64,000 bases of DNA from Adineta ricciae (Eukaryota > Rotifera > Eurotatoria > Adinetida > Adinetidae): the NCBI GenBank assembly GCA_905250025.1, contig CAJNOJ010000402.1, positions 1 through 64,000 on the forward strand. Direction: 5' to 3'. The position numbers were made by a program, and so were the translations under genes. The notes under the pieces were generated by a model. The model searched no databases. It was not told the origin of the DNA and saw nothing but the letters and a program-made list of their open reading frames with translations. Of this stretch, positions 11,485 through 22,422 are shown in pieces (the first letter of the stretch is position 1; every line of letters starts with the position of its first letter).

Positions 11485-11814
11485 CCCTAGTACTACCGGC
11501 CTTTTTAAAGACCTATTTCGACAAGATATATCTCCATAGAGTAGTTACTTTTACTTTTGGATCAGTTTACTGATAAAATATGTTGTTTTCATATTCGATC
11601 TAATAGAAGAACTTTACCGAAATGATATTTTTTATTAAGAACAAATAATTAAAAGAACAAGTATAACATAATGTTCATTACAAACAAACTCAGAACAATT
11701 AGAACATCTAGTTGACGTTTTCTTGTCCACAAAACGTTCACAAAGCGAACATCGTTTCAGTTTTGACCGAGTAGAATTGTCATTTGAATCGGATATATCT
11801 CTTCTTACCACAGG
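11485..11814 (-). mobile_element. piggyBac transposase relic (C-terminal zinc finger)
   Basis: An open minus frame at 11635-11814 (about 59 codons, no start) contains CSLCERFVDKK, then CSNC and CNEH. This is the C-x2-C ... C-x2-C-type cysteine finger that ends piggyBac transposases. On the plus strand, TTAA (11481-11484) is followed at once by CCCTAGTACTACCGGCC. A TTAA target followed by CCC is the piggyBac insertion signature. The opposite terminus was not found. A short acidic/Ser-rich frame (MQDSTEDESHSQ) just upstream near 11885 may be the transposase N-terminus, which would make this an internally deleted element. Confidence 0.65.
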
Positions 11815-11839
11815 TTAACAAACAACAACTAATGCATCC

Positions 11840-12883
11840 TGAATATAAAAATATTGGCTATGACTTTCGTCTTCAGTCGAATCTTGCATAATTGTTGTTA
11901 TAATATACGAACAGCTCTATACCGATGATATAAGGAAAAAATGCAATCTAACAGTCAGAAGTAAACGAAGGAACACTATATGAACTGTTATTAGGTGAAG
12001 TAATAAACTGGCAAGGAAAATTTAATAGAAAAATTAGTCTCCTTCATGGCTTTACAAGCTTTCAAAGTGATATCTCAACCTCATTATTTTAAAAAACTGA
12101 AACAGAAGGGAGAAACAAGCTATATCTTAGATCTGCATCTGCAATGATAAATCATCTATTCTGATGATTGGATAGTTCGAAACCATTCAGAAAAATATTT
12201 TTAATCGATTAGAAGTACGTATATCCGCTTAGATTAATAAATGAATGGCTGAATTATATATTGTACGTTTTATTTTTTTCCTTTCTTGTAATATACTTGT
12301 TGTATGCTAAAGACATGTTCTTGTGACAAAGATTTGCAATGATACCAGAATAAGTGTATTTCTTTTTCAGTTTAAGAACATATCTAGTTATTATACATAG
12401 AGTACTCAATAAGTTCTCGAAATGTTTATTTTTATCATCTGTTAAAGTAAGATTAACTTGCCATAATCGATCTTTGATTAATTGAACTTCCTCAATGCGA
12501 AAAGAAGTATGAGTAGAAAAAAGTAGCACTCATCCGTTGGATTCGCTGACCTTTTTATGAAAGAATCAGAAATTCCCTCGACTGAAAGGAGGGTCATGTA
12601 AACAAAAGTTTGTCTGTCTGTTTGTGTCAGGATCAAAGGTTAAAGGTCAAAAAAGCATTTTTTGAAAATGCTCAAAACGTCATGAAACATCGTTTGGAAG
12701 GAGTGTTGAGGCTAGATCTTGGTTGAGACGTGTATGCGGAAGAAGGAAGATTGAAGCTCGAAGAACACGCCGAGAGAGCGTTTGTAACTGAGATAGTCAG
12801 CGTCATCATATGCTTTCCTCAACCGAAAGGAGGACCATATGAAAAAAGTAGCTAGTGCTTATAATGTCAGTGTCAAAGGTCAC
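11840..12883. other. Intergenic, repeat-bearing
   Basis: A minus-strand open frame of 91 codons (12254-12529) is basic and helical-looking but unrecognised. Inverted copies of the CTTTCAGTCGAGG repeat lie at 12575-12715 (full length) and about 12815-12883 (cut off by the piggyBac MITE that follows). Confidence 0.45.
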
Positions 12884-12887
12884 TTAA

Positions 12888-13535
12888 CCCTTAAAAGCCG
12901 AAGAGGGTTTTTGTGAAATGAAGAAAGAATTAATCACATAAATAGAGAATTTAGACCTCCAATATGCACAAACCGTGGTTGGAACTGCTGGGTGGGGCTA
13001 AAAAATTTTTCCACCCAGATGACCTGGGTGAAGTATGATCGTTATAAATTTCTGCTTGGGTGATCCTGTTATATGGTTCAGGATCACTGTAAGTTCACGC
13101 TGATGAAATTTTAAGATATCTGTAATTATCTATAGAGCGAAAATTTGCGAATAACCCTGAGGATTATGCCCAAAAGTTCCCATAAAATGGCACTTTTTTA
13201 TACCTTCAAAACACCTTAGTAAAAGAGTTTAAAACGCACAAAGTTGTTTTATATTATAGTTTAGAATTGTTTCTAATGATATCACTCGAAATCCACGTTG
13301 CATATATCATCAGACAGAAATATCCAAGTAACCAATTATGGTGGAAAAGTCACACACTCTAAAAGCGACACCTTGGTGTCTGACCACTATTTTGATACGA
13401 TTTTTTTCTTATAATACTATCACTCTGGCTGTTCTCATTCGACAAAATAGTAGCTCTTGTGGATGCGACTTAATTCCTTCGTTCTATAGCCATTAATGCA
13501 ATGCCCTTTGGAAGGGACGTTTCGGCTTTTAAGGG
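12888..13535. mobile_element. piggyBac-like MITE, 648 bp
   Basis: TTAA at 12884-12887 and 13536-13539 flanks a perfect terminal inverted repeat CCCTTAAAAGCCGAA / TTCGGCTTTTAAGGG. Target TTAA with CCC...GGG termini is diagnostic of piggyBac-type insertion. There is no transposase frame inside, so it is a non-autonomous derivative. It has inserted into the end of an older dispersed-repeat copy. Confidence 0.9.
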
Positions 13536-13820
13536 TTAATATAAATGTCTTGGTTCACCGTCTCATTGCGCCATGTAACTAATCAGGTGTTCATAGTCAT
13601 AAAATCGACCAATCAGAAATAGAAGATCAGAAACCGACTAATAAAAAACGGAGGGTGATGATAGTTATGGTTTTCATGTATCCCAAGCATTTGTTCAATG
13701 CTAAGAAGCCACTTTGTACCAAATTCCTTAATATGAATTCAATATGATATTGTTGTATTTAGAAGCTGCGTCCTGTCATCCGACTACTGATCAAGTATTA
13801 CACGGAACTAAACAAATAAC

Positions 13821-14110
13821 GTTCGTCGTGTCGACTCACTAAATCCTTGACTGTGGAGGACAGATACTTTTTCGTGCTCCAATTGTAAGACAAATTGGTC
13901 TAATAATTTTATATACGAAGAAGCAATTCAAATTTTTTTGCGCACATATAATTAATTAGTAACTTTCTAAAACAAGATACTGAATTTTTTTGTAAAAAAA
14001 CATATGAATTGTTTCTTCGTATATAAAATTGTTAGATCTATTTCACAATTGCAACACAAAAGAATATCTGTCCCCCACAGTCGAGGGTTTAGTGAGTCGG
14101 CGCGACGTGC
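13821..14110. mobile_element. Foldback element with about 115-bp inverted repeats
   Basis: The left arm 13821-13935 and right arm 13995-14110 are inverted copies sharing GACTCACTAAA, a GACTGTGG(A/G)GGACAGATA block and TTTTATATACGAAGAA. They are separated by about 60 bp. There is no coding capacity. I could not identify an unambiguous target-site duplication, so the superfamily is open. Confidence 0.82.
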
Positions 14111-15094
14111 GCTACTTGCGTAATAGATAAAAATAAATAAAAACTCTCACTTAGATCTCAATCTAATTGACTTCGGAATGAAGTCACTTTTGTGCTCATT
14201 CTTCCCCTTTAATTCTTTTCTAATCTATTGATGCCAAATTACTTTCAATTCATTTGGCCAAAGATGTAAGCAAAAGGAACACTGTTTCTAAACATTTAGT
14301 CATCGACTTTCTTCCGACTATTCAAAATCAAAAAGAGTCGTGTCCATCAAAATTAGACCATTCGACTCAGAATTTAATTCGGCATCGAATGGTGGTACTT
14401 TTATTCACGGGACAAACTTTGGAAAGATTCTATCTGGATTATAAATAGTCATAAAGGAAATGCCCGGTTCCGTGGTGTTCCGTAGATTTCATGGAAGCCG
14501 GGTTCCGCTCAGAAATCACAAGTTTCCTCAGGGATTTTGTCGGAAATTTATGGAGTCCTGCTTCATGAATCATCGTGCTGAGATATGAATCAACAAGTGA
14601 AATTTTTTGGTCAGTGCATATCTAACACACATGTTGATAATTAGTGGTTTTCTCGAAGACAGATAAAAAACTAAGGTGTGAAATCGAGGTAGGTAGTTGT
14701 AAGGTGAGTTCGGCCGAAGGTATCATACATGTGATAAACGTATTTTAAATTATTGTTGAAATTTATACAAGTTTCTAATATTATGCCATCTGTGATACAA
14801 AACTTCAATCGTAGAATCAACGATATTCTCTCTGAAATTACACAAAAATTGAGTCAACCAAAAGAAGATTAAATATAATAGTGTACAATTAAAATACAAC
14901 AGCACTGTGCAAAGACCATATCGTTCTTATGCAAATTTTCTTTTTGAATGAGTCATTCTTGCATAATATTGATACAGAATTGTGCAAGATATTTTACGCA
15001 AGGAACACTCATGTTGTACAATAAATATATGTACATGCTTTTCTCTCTCGCTCTTCTAGAGACTATTTGTAACAGTTAAACATTATCATAGATA
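14111..15094. other. Intergenic, no gene recognised
   Basis: AT-rich; the open frame 14254-14448 has no recognisable feature. The first copy of the 9-kb duplicated block starts near 15095. Confidence 0.5.
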
Positions 15095-15170
15095 GATATA
15101 ATACTATTTTAGTTATTGCAATTACACAATGATAAAAATCAGAGCCTTTTTTCAGATAATCTTTATCATT

Positions 15171-15629
15171 ATGAATGCTCATCCAATTACTGTCATCGCA
15201 TGTGATATCGGTGGTGTAATCAGAAATGTGCAGAATGATCAGCCAATTGAAAATGCTGTGGAATCTGTGATCAAATTGGCACAAAATCCATTGAATAGAG
15301 TGATATTCATATCTAAATGCAAAGATAATTATAAACAAAGCTCAAATATGTTTCTTGAAAGGCACAATTTATCCCATATTCCAACATATTACTGTTTAGA
15401 ATATGGAGATAAAATCAATATTGCTGATAACAACCATGTTAATATTATGATTGACGATAGAATGCAAATTTTAAGTACTTTTCCATCTTCAATTGTTAAA
15501 ATATGGTTTTGTTCGGATACAAAAAAGATTGAAGGTGCCAGAAAATTCCAACCAGATTTTTTCGATTCTGTTAGAATTGCTCGAAGTTGGACAGATGTAA
15601 TGAAAATAATTGAAGAAACACAAATGTAA
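15171..15629 (+). CDS. HAD-superfamily hydrolase-like protein, copy 1
   Basis: 152 aa, single exon. I chose the start at 15171 because the paralog at 25007 begins at the same ATG; an in-frame ATG at 15129 would add 14 hydrophobic residues not shared by the paralog. HAD-fold landmarks in order: nucleophile Asp12 in ACDIGGVI, motif II Ser48 in VIFISKC, Lys81 in GDKIN and the acidic pair Asp95-Asp96 in IMIDDRMQ. The second Asp of the usual DxD is Gly (DIG), as in the DxGG(V) branch of HAD proteins, so phosphatase activity may be altered. There is no cap domain at this length. The substrate is unknown. It is the first gene of the duplicated block. Confidence 0.75.
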   Translation: MNAHPITVIACDIGGVIRNVQNDQPIENAVESVIKLAQNPLNRVIFISKCKDNYKQSSNMFLERHNLSHIPTYYCLEYGDKINIADNNHVNIMIDDRMQILSTFPSSIVKIWFCSDTKKIEGARKFQPDFFDSVRIARSWTDVMKIIEETQM

Positions 15630-16840
15630 TATATTCACTATTGTTTTATCAAACACAACTATGAGTGATCATATTTTATATTATTCATTGATTAAATAAA
15701 AACGCTTTCAAATGATCTGAAATAAACTTTAGGCAGAAAAATGAGTAATCTACGGTGAATATCACTATTTCGGTTTTATTCGTATACTTCAACTGCACAA
15801 GTTTAATCTGCTATGACGCGTTGTCGACTGACTTTCACAATCCTATTAGATGATTTAAACTCTCATACTTGGAGAAATTTGAGCGATCAGTAACGAAATT
15901 GTATTCACGTGCATATCGGTAATAAAAACCGATTTCGAACTTAAAACATCAAAATGAAAATCTAAAACTGATCAAAAACCGTTTAAAATTACTTTTAAAT
16001 GAACCAAAGTTTGTGATACAATTAATTTGATTTTTATAGAAAGATCGAGATTGGTGACGAATAAAGACTTGAATGAATAAAAACACCATTCGGAAGTAAA
16101 TTGTGTGAAACAACACATTAGAAGACCCCTTTTTTACAATATATCAATCAATTTTTTTGCTTCTCCTATCTGTGAGTGTTTTAAAATCATACCGAATAGT
16201 GTTTTCTTTCTCACATTTATGATGAAATACACTCACGAATGTCTATTTCGTTTGTCACGTTTGAAATAGTCTGTTCTTAAATAAGGTCTAACGTACTGCA
16301 CGGGCCTATGTGTAAACTAGTAGCGTACTCAAAGATCGCCGGGCGAATTAGCCTCGCTGTACTGGTTGTGAATAGAATTCTATGTTTTTATTGAGAATGT
16401 ATAGTTATTAATGCGATACTGTCTCACATGTTCATAAGAAAAACAAATTATTCATGAAATCAAACTTATCCATTATAATCGTTTCTGTACATCTTCGTCG
16501 ATTTTAAAGAGTAAGGATCGATGGCACGACAAAAAGGCTTAGTGAGTGTCTCGTGCTCTATCATGAGCAAAAATATGAATTTGAACAGAACATAACAAAT
16601 GATCCGGATCTATCATTTGATTCATGGCTTTAGTCAAAATTAGTAAATGGAATATTGCTGATAAAAATTGTGAATAATCGGCACTCTTTCATATGAATTG
16701 GAAAGAGGATTTAGCAATTGTTGTTTTTTAGTTGTAAATAAAAGCCAATATAACTATTTTGAAATGAATTGCATTAAAGTTACTCGCTTAATCCGTCTAA
16801 AAATAACCTTTTTATGGTTTTTTTATGCACTTGAATAAAA
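15630..16840. other. Intergenic (duplication I, copy 1)
   Basis: AT-rich with no recognised gene. Alignable to 25466-26490 with indels. Confidence 0.5.
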
Positions 16841-16844
16841 TCAA

Positions 16845-17495
16845 TATTTTTGATTCGTTGAAAGCAATTCAATGACAGATTCTGCTACAAGACTATTTGC
16901 ACATTGAGCGATGAGATGCAGTGGTCGATCTTCGTTTTCACCGAAAACATCATTAACATCTGCTCGAAATTGAAGCAATAAGCGAATAGCCGATAATCTT
17001 GTGGAATTAAAACAAAAACGAAGTCAATTTCGAAAATTACAATTCAAATAATAATATAAATACCTGCATTGTCGTTCGGTGTCTTCCTAAGAATAAATTG
17101 GTCATTTTTGTGCAAAGTTTTTGGTTGAATCAACGAGAAACAAAGTTATTCACATACCAAATTTTTCTTTTTGTAAAAATCAACTTACACAAATGAAAGT
17201 ATATAAAATCTCTCGGCAATGCATCGGGCAAAAGTTTATATTTTGGTCAAATATCCAATACGTAGTAATTACTAATGAATCAATTGGTACTATTCGATCA
17301 TGTTTTCATATATTTAATAAATCGCCAGACAATCTAAAATATTGAAATTGAAACGGAAGTGAATTGTGACAATCATGAAGAATTATTTGACAAGAATGTA
17401 AACGTAATCTAAAACTATGATGAAATAAACTTCTTTGACGATAATATTCACATTGTTCGTAAATTAAATGACTGTATTTCATATCATCTTTATAT
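16845..17495 (-). pseudogene. Ankyrin-type gene relic, copy 1
   Basis: The minus strand encodes an exon starting MKYSHLIYEQCEYYRQ. A downstream part after a likely intron (GTAAGT donor) reads RLLLQFRADVNDVFGE, then RPLHLIAQCAN. The pattern (A/G)DVN...RPLHLIA is the core of an ankyrin repeat. Copy 1 is broken in the first exon by TGA at 17306-17308 where copy 2 has TGG (Trp), while its ankyrin part is still open. Additional coding-like sequence (17507-17752) lies upstream on the same strand. Confidence 0.6.
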
Positions 17496-18089
17496 TTATG
17501 AAATATTCATTCATTGGCGAGTGTAGCATGTGTAATCGAATACCATTCATCGTCTGACTTTTTTTTCAATTCGAGTTTGTGAAAAGAAATAAAGTACTTC
17601 TTCATTTCTATGATAATAATAAAAATAGAATTATAAGTGTATATTTCCAAGCTAAACGTATTAAATGATGGAGAGAGTGAATGAATCAGCATTAATAAGA
17701 CTCTATATAATGTATTGGCAATCAATCGATGAATGTCTTTACGTTTCTTCAATGTACTTCAATCAGATGCATTTTTAGACATGGCAAATACACGAACATT
17801 ATTTACTATTGAATGTTACTCAGGGAAAAAAATATCAGCAAATATTCGTATTTTCTAGGTGAAAATGAAATACCTCTTCTTCGCCTGACGCACAATTCAA
17901 GGTCATAGTCTTCATTATTGGGTTCAATTAGAAGAAATAGAATAAAATAAAACAAAACAATACAGCTTTACAACGATCGATGCTAAAATATAGAAGCCAT
18001 ACGAATATACATCTTGATGGTTAAAATGTGACTGACTATTATATTATATGGATTTTGTTGTCAAAGAGGCGATTATATAAAAAAAAAGA

Positions 18090-18550
18090 TGCCCAGCATT
18101 TAATTCAGCATTGAATAATATTACAGCAGCCGGTGTTTGGATTTTAGCTCAAGCATTGGATAATAATTATCGACTGAAATCATTAGCTCTTCATGGTAAT
18201 CAAATCGGTGATGAAGATCTTTCTTTTCTTACAAATAACAAGCATATCAATAGTCTCAACACCGGAAATAATATAATCACCGACGAAGGTATAAGGCATC
18301 TTAGTCAAATGATAAAAGCAAATCAATCGTTAACTAACCTATGGTTTTGCAAAAATAGAACAGGCGAGGTCGATGTTCGAATAATAATAAGACTGTTGGA
18401 TTTTTGTCTTTTATAATGAAAACATGTTACTTATCGGTGAAAGTGTGTAAGATCGTTAATTTATCTTATTGTAATTTCTTTCCAAGAGGCAAAGAACGAC
18501 TCATGCAAGCACATCAATTTAGACCATGTATAAAACTAGATATTAGATAA
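18090..18550 (+). pseudogene. Leucine-rich-repeat (RNI/NLRC3-like) relic, copy 1
   Basis: An open frame to 18416 carries repeats of the ribonuclease-inhibitor type: LKSLALHGNQIGDEDL, then LNTGNNIITDEGIRHLSQ. After a frame break, the C-terminal end continues in another frame as VNLSYCNF...KERLMQAHQ and stops at 18550. There is no ATG at the head of the frame and no upstream exon was found. LRR repeats of this class are protein-binding scaffolds. Probably a decayed fragment rather than a spliced gene. Confidence 0.6.
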
Positions 18551-18769
18551 GAAAAACAAGTCAGACGGCGCAGAACGCAAGAGAAAACACATGTTAATGC
18601 GCTATTTAATCATCCATAACATGATCTATTTGTTCGCGACGACGAAAATATTTTCTACTGCTCCTACTCAGCAGTTTTTTTCGCTTGAAGAGACAGAACT
18701 GCTTAAATAATATGAATTGTCAATTCGATTGAAACAGTGTAAACACAACGATAGAAACGCCTAAAGTCA

Positions 18770-20851
18770 ATGGAAGCGAGCAAGAGATTATCTCGATTAA
18801 CAAAGAGCAATCTTGAAATATTTTCTATCGTATGGCTCGATACTTGCGTCAATCTTGTTCAGGAAAATCCTGATGTTCAACAACGAATTCGTGCAACAAT
18901 CAATCATTTGGAAATATTTTCTGCGAAGGACGAATGTGAGCAATATATTCGATCTGTACATCCCAACGATCAGATCATTTTTATTGTCGACTGTCAATCT
19001 GGTCAAGACATTGTGCCTGACATTCATCAATTGCCACAAATTTCCTCCATATATATCTACTGTCTAGATAAGCAGAAATACGAACCATGGACGAAGTCAT
19101 TCTCAAAAGTGAACATGATTTAATGAAATTGAACAAAGATTTTTTTCTTATAATTTAGGTTTTAGATCAAAAACGTTATTGCACATGTGGATGAATTGAT
19201 CGAACAAATTCAGTCAGATCAAACTAAACGAGTTCATAATAGACATAACGAAACGCTTTCGATTGATTTTTTTCACGCAAATGAGAGTTCAGAGCAATCA
19301 AGTACGGCGCTAAACGGTCAATTTATTCATTCTCAACTTTTGATAAATTGTCTTCTTCGAATGAAATTATCGATAAATGATAAAAATGAGCTTATTTCGC
19401 TGTGTAAAGAAGAATACAACGGTAATCCAAGACAAATATCTATTGTTGGTGAATTTGAAACGAATTATTCACCTGATCGGGCTGTATGGTGGTATACAAG
19501 AGATTCATTTCTATACAAAATCTTCAACAAGGCTCTTCGAATGCAAAATATCGATGTACTTTTTCTTTTTCGATTCTTTCTTCGCGATCTTGAACAACAA
19601 CTGAAACAGTACAAATGTTCATCGACAATTCGTGTCTATCGAGGTCAACTCATATCGAATAACGAGCTAAACAAACTGAAAGCTTCGATCGGACAATTTA
19701 TTTCAATGAACTCATTTCTATCAACGACTATCGATCGTGATGTAGCGCTCTTCTTTATTGGTGATATTCATTCCTTAGACGATGAACTCAAGCCAATTTT
19801 ATTCGAGATTGATGTTGATCCCCGACTTGATGGCACCAAACCAGTTGCTGACATAACATCGCTCAGTTACTTTCATGCCGAACAAGAAGTACTCATTATG
19901 CTCGGATCAATTTTTCGTCTTACTGATCTACATCAAGATGAGAACGAAATATGGATCGGTCAGATGACGCTATGTAGCGATAATGATCATCACTTGAATC
20001 AAGTGTTTGAATTCATGAAGAATGAATATGGAACTGGAGAGACTGATCTTCTTTCATTTGGTCATAAACTAAAGGACATGGGTAGATTTGACGACGCGGG
20101 CAAATACTATCGTCGATTGCTCAATGAACTACCGTATGATCATAAAGATGTTCCACGCTGTTACCACAACCTCGGAAATATGGCGTTTCAAAAAGGAGAT
20201 TATGATTCCAGTCTCCAATGGTATAATAAGTCGCTCGATATTTGGAATCGAACACTTGAGACGAATGATCCTCTTCTAGCGACGGGCTACAATAATATTG
20301 GTCTTGTGTACGATGACCAAAATGATTCGAAGAAGGCACTTGAAATGTACGAGAAAGCATTGCAGATTTGGAAGCAAAAGTTTGGTGAGAACCATGCTAA
20401 TATAGCCAAATGTTACAATAACATAGGTGTCGTCTATCGAAAAGAGAAAAATTATCATACGGCACTTAAGTATTATCAAAAGGCACTGAGTATCCTGCAG
20501 AAGCTTCTTCCCGTCGATCATCCAGATTTAGGCTTACCACATAGTTGTATTGCCAATATTTATTATTATATGGGCGAATATGACCTTGCCTTGCACTACC
20601 ATGAGCAAGCACACAGAATCAAATTGAAAACTCTCCCTTCTCAACATTCCTCGATTGCAAATACACTTGAGAATATTGGACTTATTTACGAATGCAAGGG
20701 TGACTTACAACGTTCTCTGTCATATTATAGAAATGCATCCGACATATTTCATCATACACTGCCGTCTACACATCCAAATGTCATTAAAGTTGAGCAAAGT
20801 GTCAATCGCATTCTTTCAAAAATAATGTCAGAATGTGCTCTACATGAATAA
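18770..20851 (+). CDS. ADP-ribosyltransferase-TPR protein, copy 1
   Basis: Two exons, 18770-19108 and 19166-20851, with a 57-bp intron; total 674 aa. Residues 1-115 form an N-terminal domain (IFSIVWLDT ... IIFIVD ... IYIYCLDKQK) resembling a Rossmann-like or receiver-like alpha/beta fold, known to me from rotifer proteins but unnamed. Residues about 200-375 form a mono-ADP-ribosyltransferase domain with the arginine-specific R-S-ExE signature: Arg272 in RVYRGQ, Ser299 in SFLSTT, and Glu352/Glu354 in AEQEVL. Residues about 430-665 hold five to six kinesin-light-chain-like TPRs (YNNIGLVYDDQND type). It likely transfers ADP-ribose from NAD to protein arginines, with the TPRs selecting partners. 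There is no signal peptide, so it is cytosolic. The 28.4-kb paralog has the same intron position and length, supporting the model. Confidence 0.92.
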
Positions 20852-21177
20852 CAAGGGCTTATTGTGAAAATTAGCATGCGCTTCGATCGAGTCTTGTTCA
20901 CGTCTAATCTTTCAAACAAAAAACAGTTAATTGAAATCAGACATGAATAAATCCGTTTCTCCGAAGGGTATTGAATCAAGCTTATACATATTTTTCAAGA
21001 AAGCACACCAAATGACGTAGTCAACCGAGAAAAAGAGAAAATACCAACTAAACACTGCAAGAGCATAGAGATGATCAGTTTATTCGTCTTAGGATAAGGA
21101 TAATAAGCGTATTTCTTCACCATCATCTCAAGTCTCGATAGAGTTTTGTTGAAAATTTTGTGATTTTAACGAATAAA

Positions 21178-22000
21178 TCATTTTTCCTTAACATTCTCAT
21201 CACACTTGCAGCAAGGATGATTTTTAGTAATATAACGATAACGATAACCACAACCGTCACGTCCATGCTGGGTAAGGTAAGTATCATAGCCTTCTCCACA
21301 CCCACACCCTCAAGAATTTATTCGCTGTTTTCAATGTGACTATTTGTTGTTTAAATAGTTCGACATCAGCTGATAATTTATCGATTCTTTCCACTGATTG
21401 ATCAGCGTATTCATGTCGAAGCAATTGTGTTATCTTTTCGATTAAAGTCATATATTCTGTACTTAACGGCTTTTTGCATTGTTCGATCTCACGGACTTTG
21501 ATTTTTAAAGTTTCTTGGTATTCACTGATAATTTTCCGTAAATTTTCCAAAACTCCTGTAATCTTGCCTATATCAGCGTTTTCATCGTCTCGCATCAATG
21601 CATTCATTTCCTCTATTTTTCGATGCACTTCTCCTAGCTTATTCTACAAAATAACTTCGTTTCAGAGCATTCGGATAACTGTAATACAGAACTCACTTTT
21701 CGGATTGTTTCCGATTCGATATCATCGAGTGAACCAGCTTTTTTGTGTTTTTTTGAACGATGATCATTCGATGCTTCTGTTTCATCGTGAGAAAGTTCGC
21801 TTTTCTTACATAATTGGGAAGATTGTTCTTCAGACACATTGTTGTCCTGGAATTGAAATGTTTTAAACAAACCTCGATTGTAACAAGATAGAATCGAAAT
21901 AAAGATACACGACAAACAACCTGAATAGCAAGTCCAAATGTTTTATAAAAAGTCTCCACACTATCTTGAAAATTGCTTTCTGATGTTGAAGATAAACTGA
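21178..22000 (-). pseudogene. Coiled-coil/Cys-rich gene, truncated copy 1
   Basis: This is the counterpart of 30780-31886. The exon with SQLCKKSELSHDETEAS and the coiled-coil exon (KIEEMNALMRDDENADIG onward) are preserved with the same intron. About 420 bp are missing at about 21310: the coiled-coil frame runs into the middle of the last exon out of frame and stops soon after. The sequence that survives of the last exon also ends early (AAA TGA). An extra upstream exon (FQDSVETFYKTFGLAIQ) joined by a GT-AG intron to DNNVSEEQ can be read here better than in copy 2. Confidence 0.75.
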
Positions 22001-22422
22001 TAATGCAGGATTATTTTTTGCGTTCTGTCGAGTTATTTCGTCACATAAACTCAGTGAACAGAGTGAGTAGTCATGTGAAGGATGACATTTGAAAAACTAA
22101 GTTTTCAAAGTCAATATTCTGATCGATTTCCATCGTTTTTGTTCATCCAAAAATTAAAAACTTCATTTGCAACATATTGAAACATTTCTTCAATGTGAAG
22201 AACTCTTCTAAACTTAATTTCTTATGTAAAACAATATATTTTCTATGCCATTACCTACAATTCTTTTTCAACAATGACTCATGCATAGCAACGGAGTGTG
22301 ACGCGTTCAATTACAATTTCATTTTTTTCAGATTCGTGTCAGTATATCCGCTTCACATTGAAGAAAGAAAAGATAATAACAAAACAGAATTCGTTTCCAG
22401 AAATTAGTCGCACCACCGATTG

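Noticed and set aside
12254-12529. 91-codon Lys/Leu-rich minus frame
   Set aside because: Considered as a piggyBac transposase piece because of its neighbour, but no DDD-region motifs could be found.
20121-20521. Long minus-strand frames antisense to the ART-TPR gene (also 29736-30094)
   Set aside because: Shadows of the TPR coding sequence; absent as independent signals.
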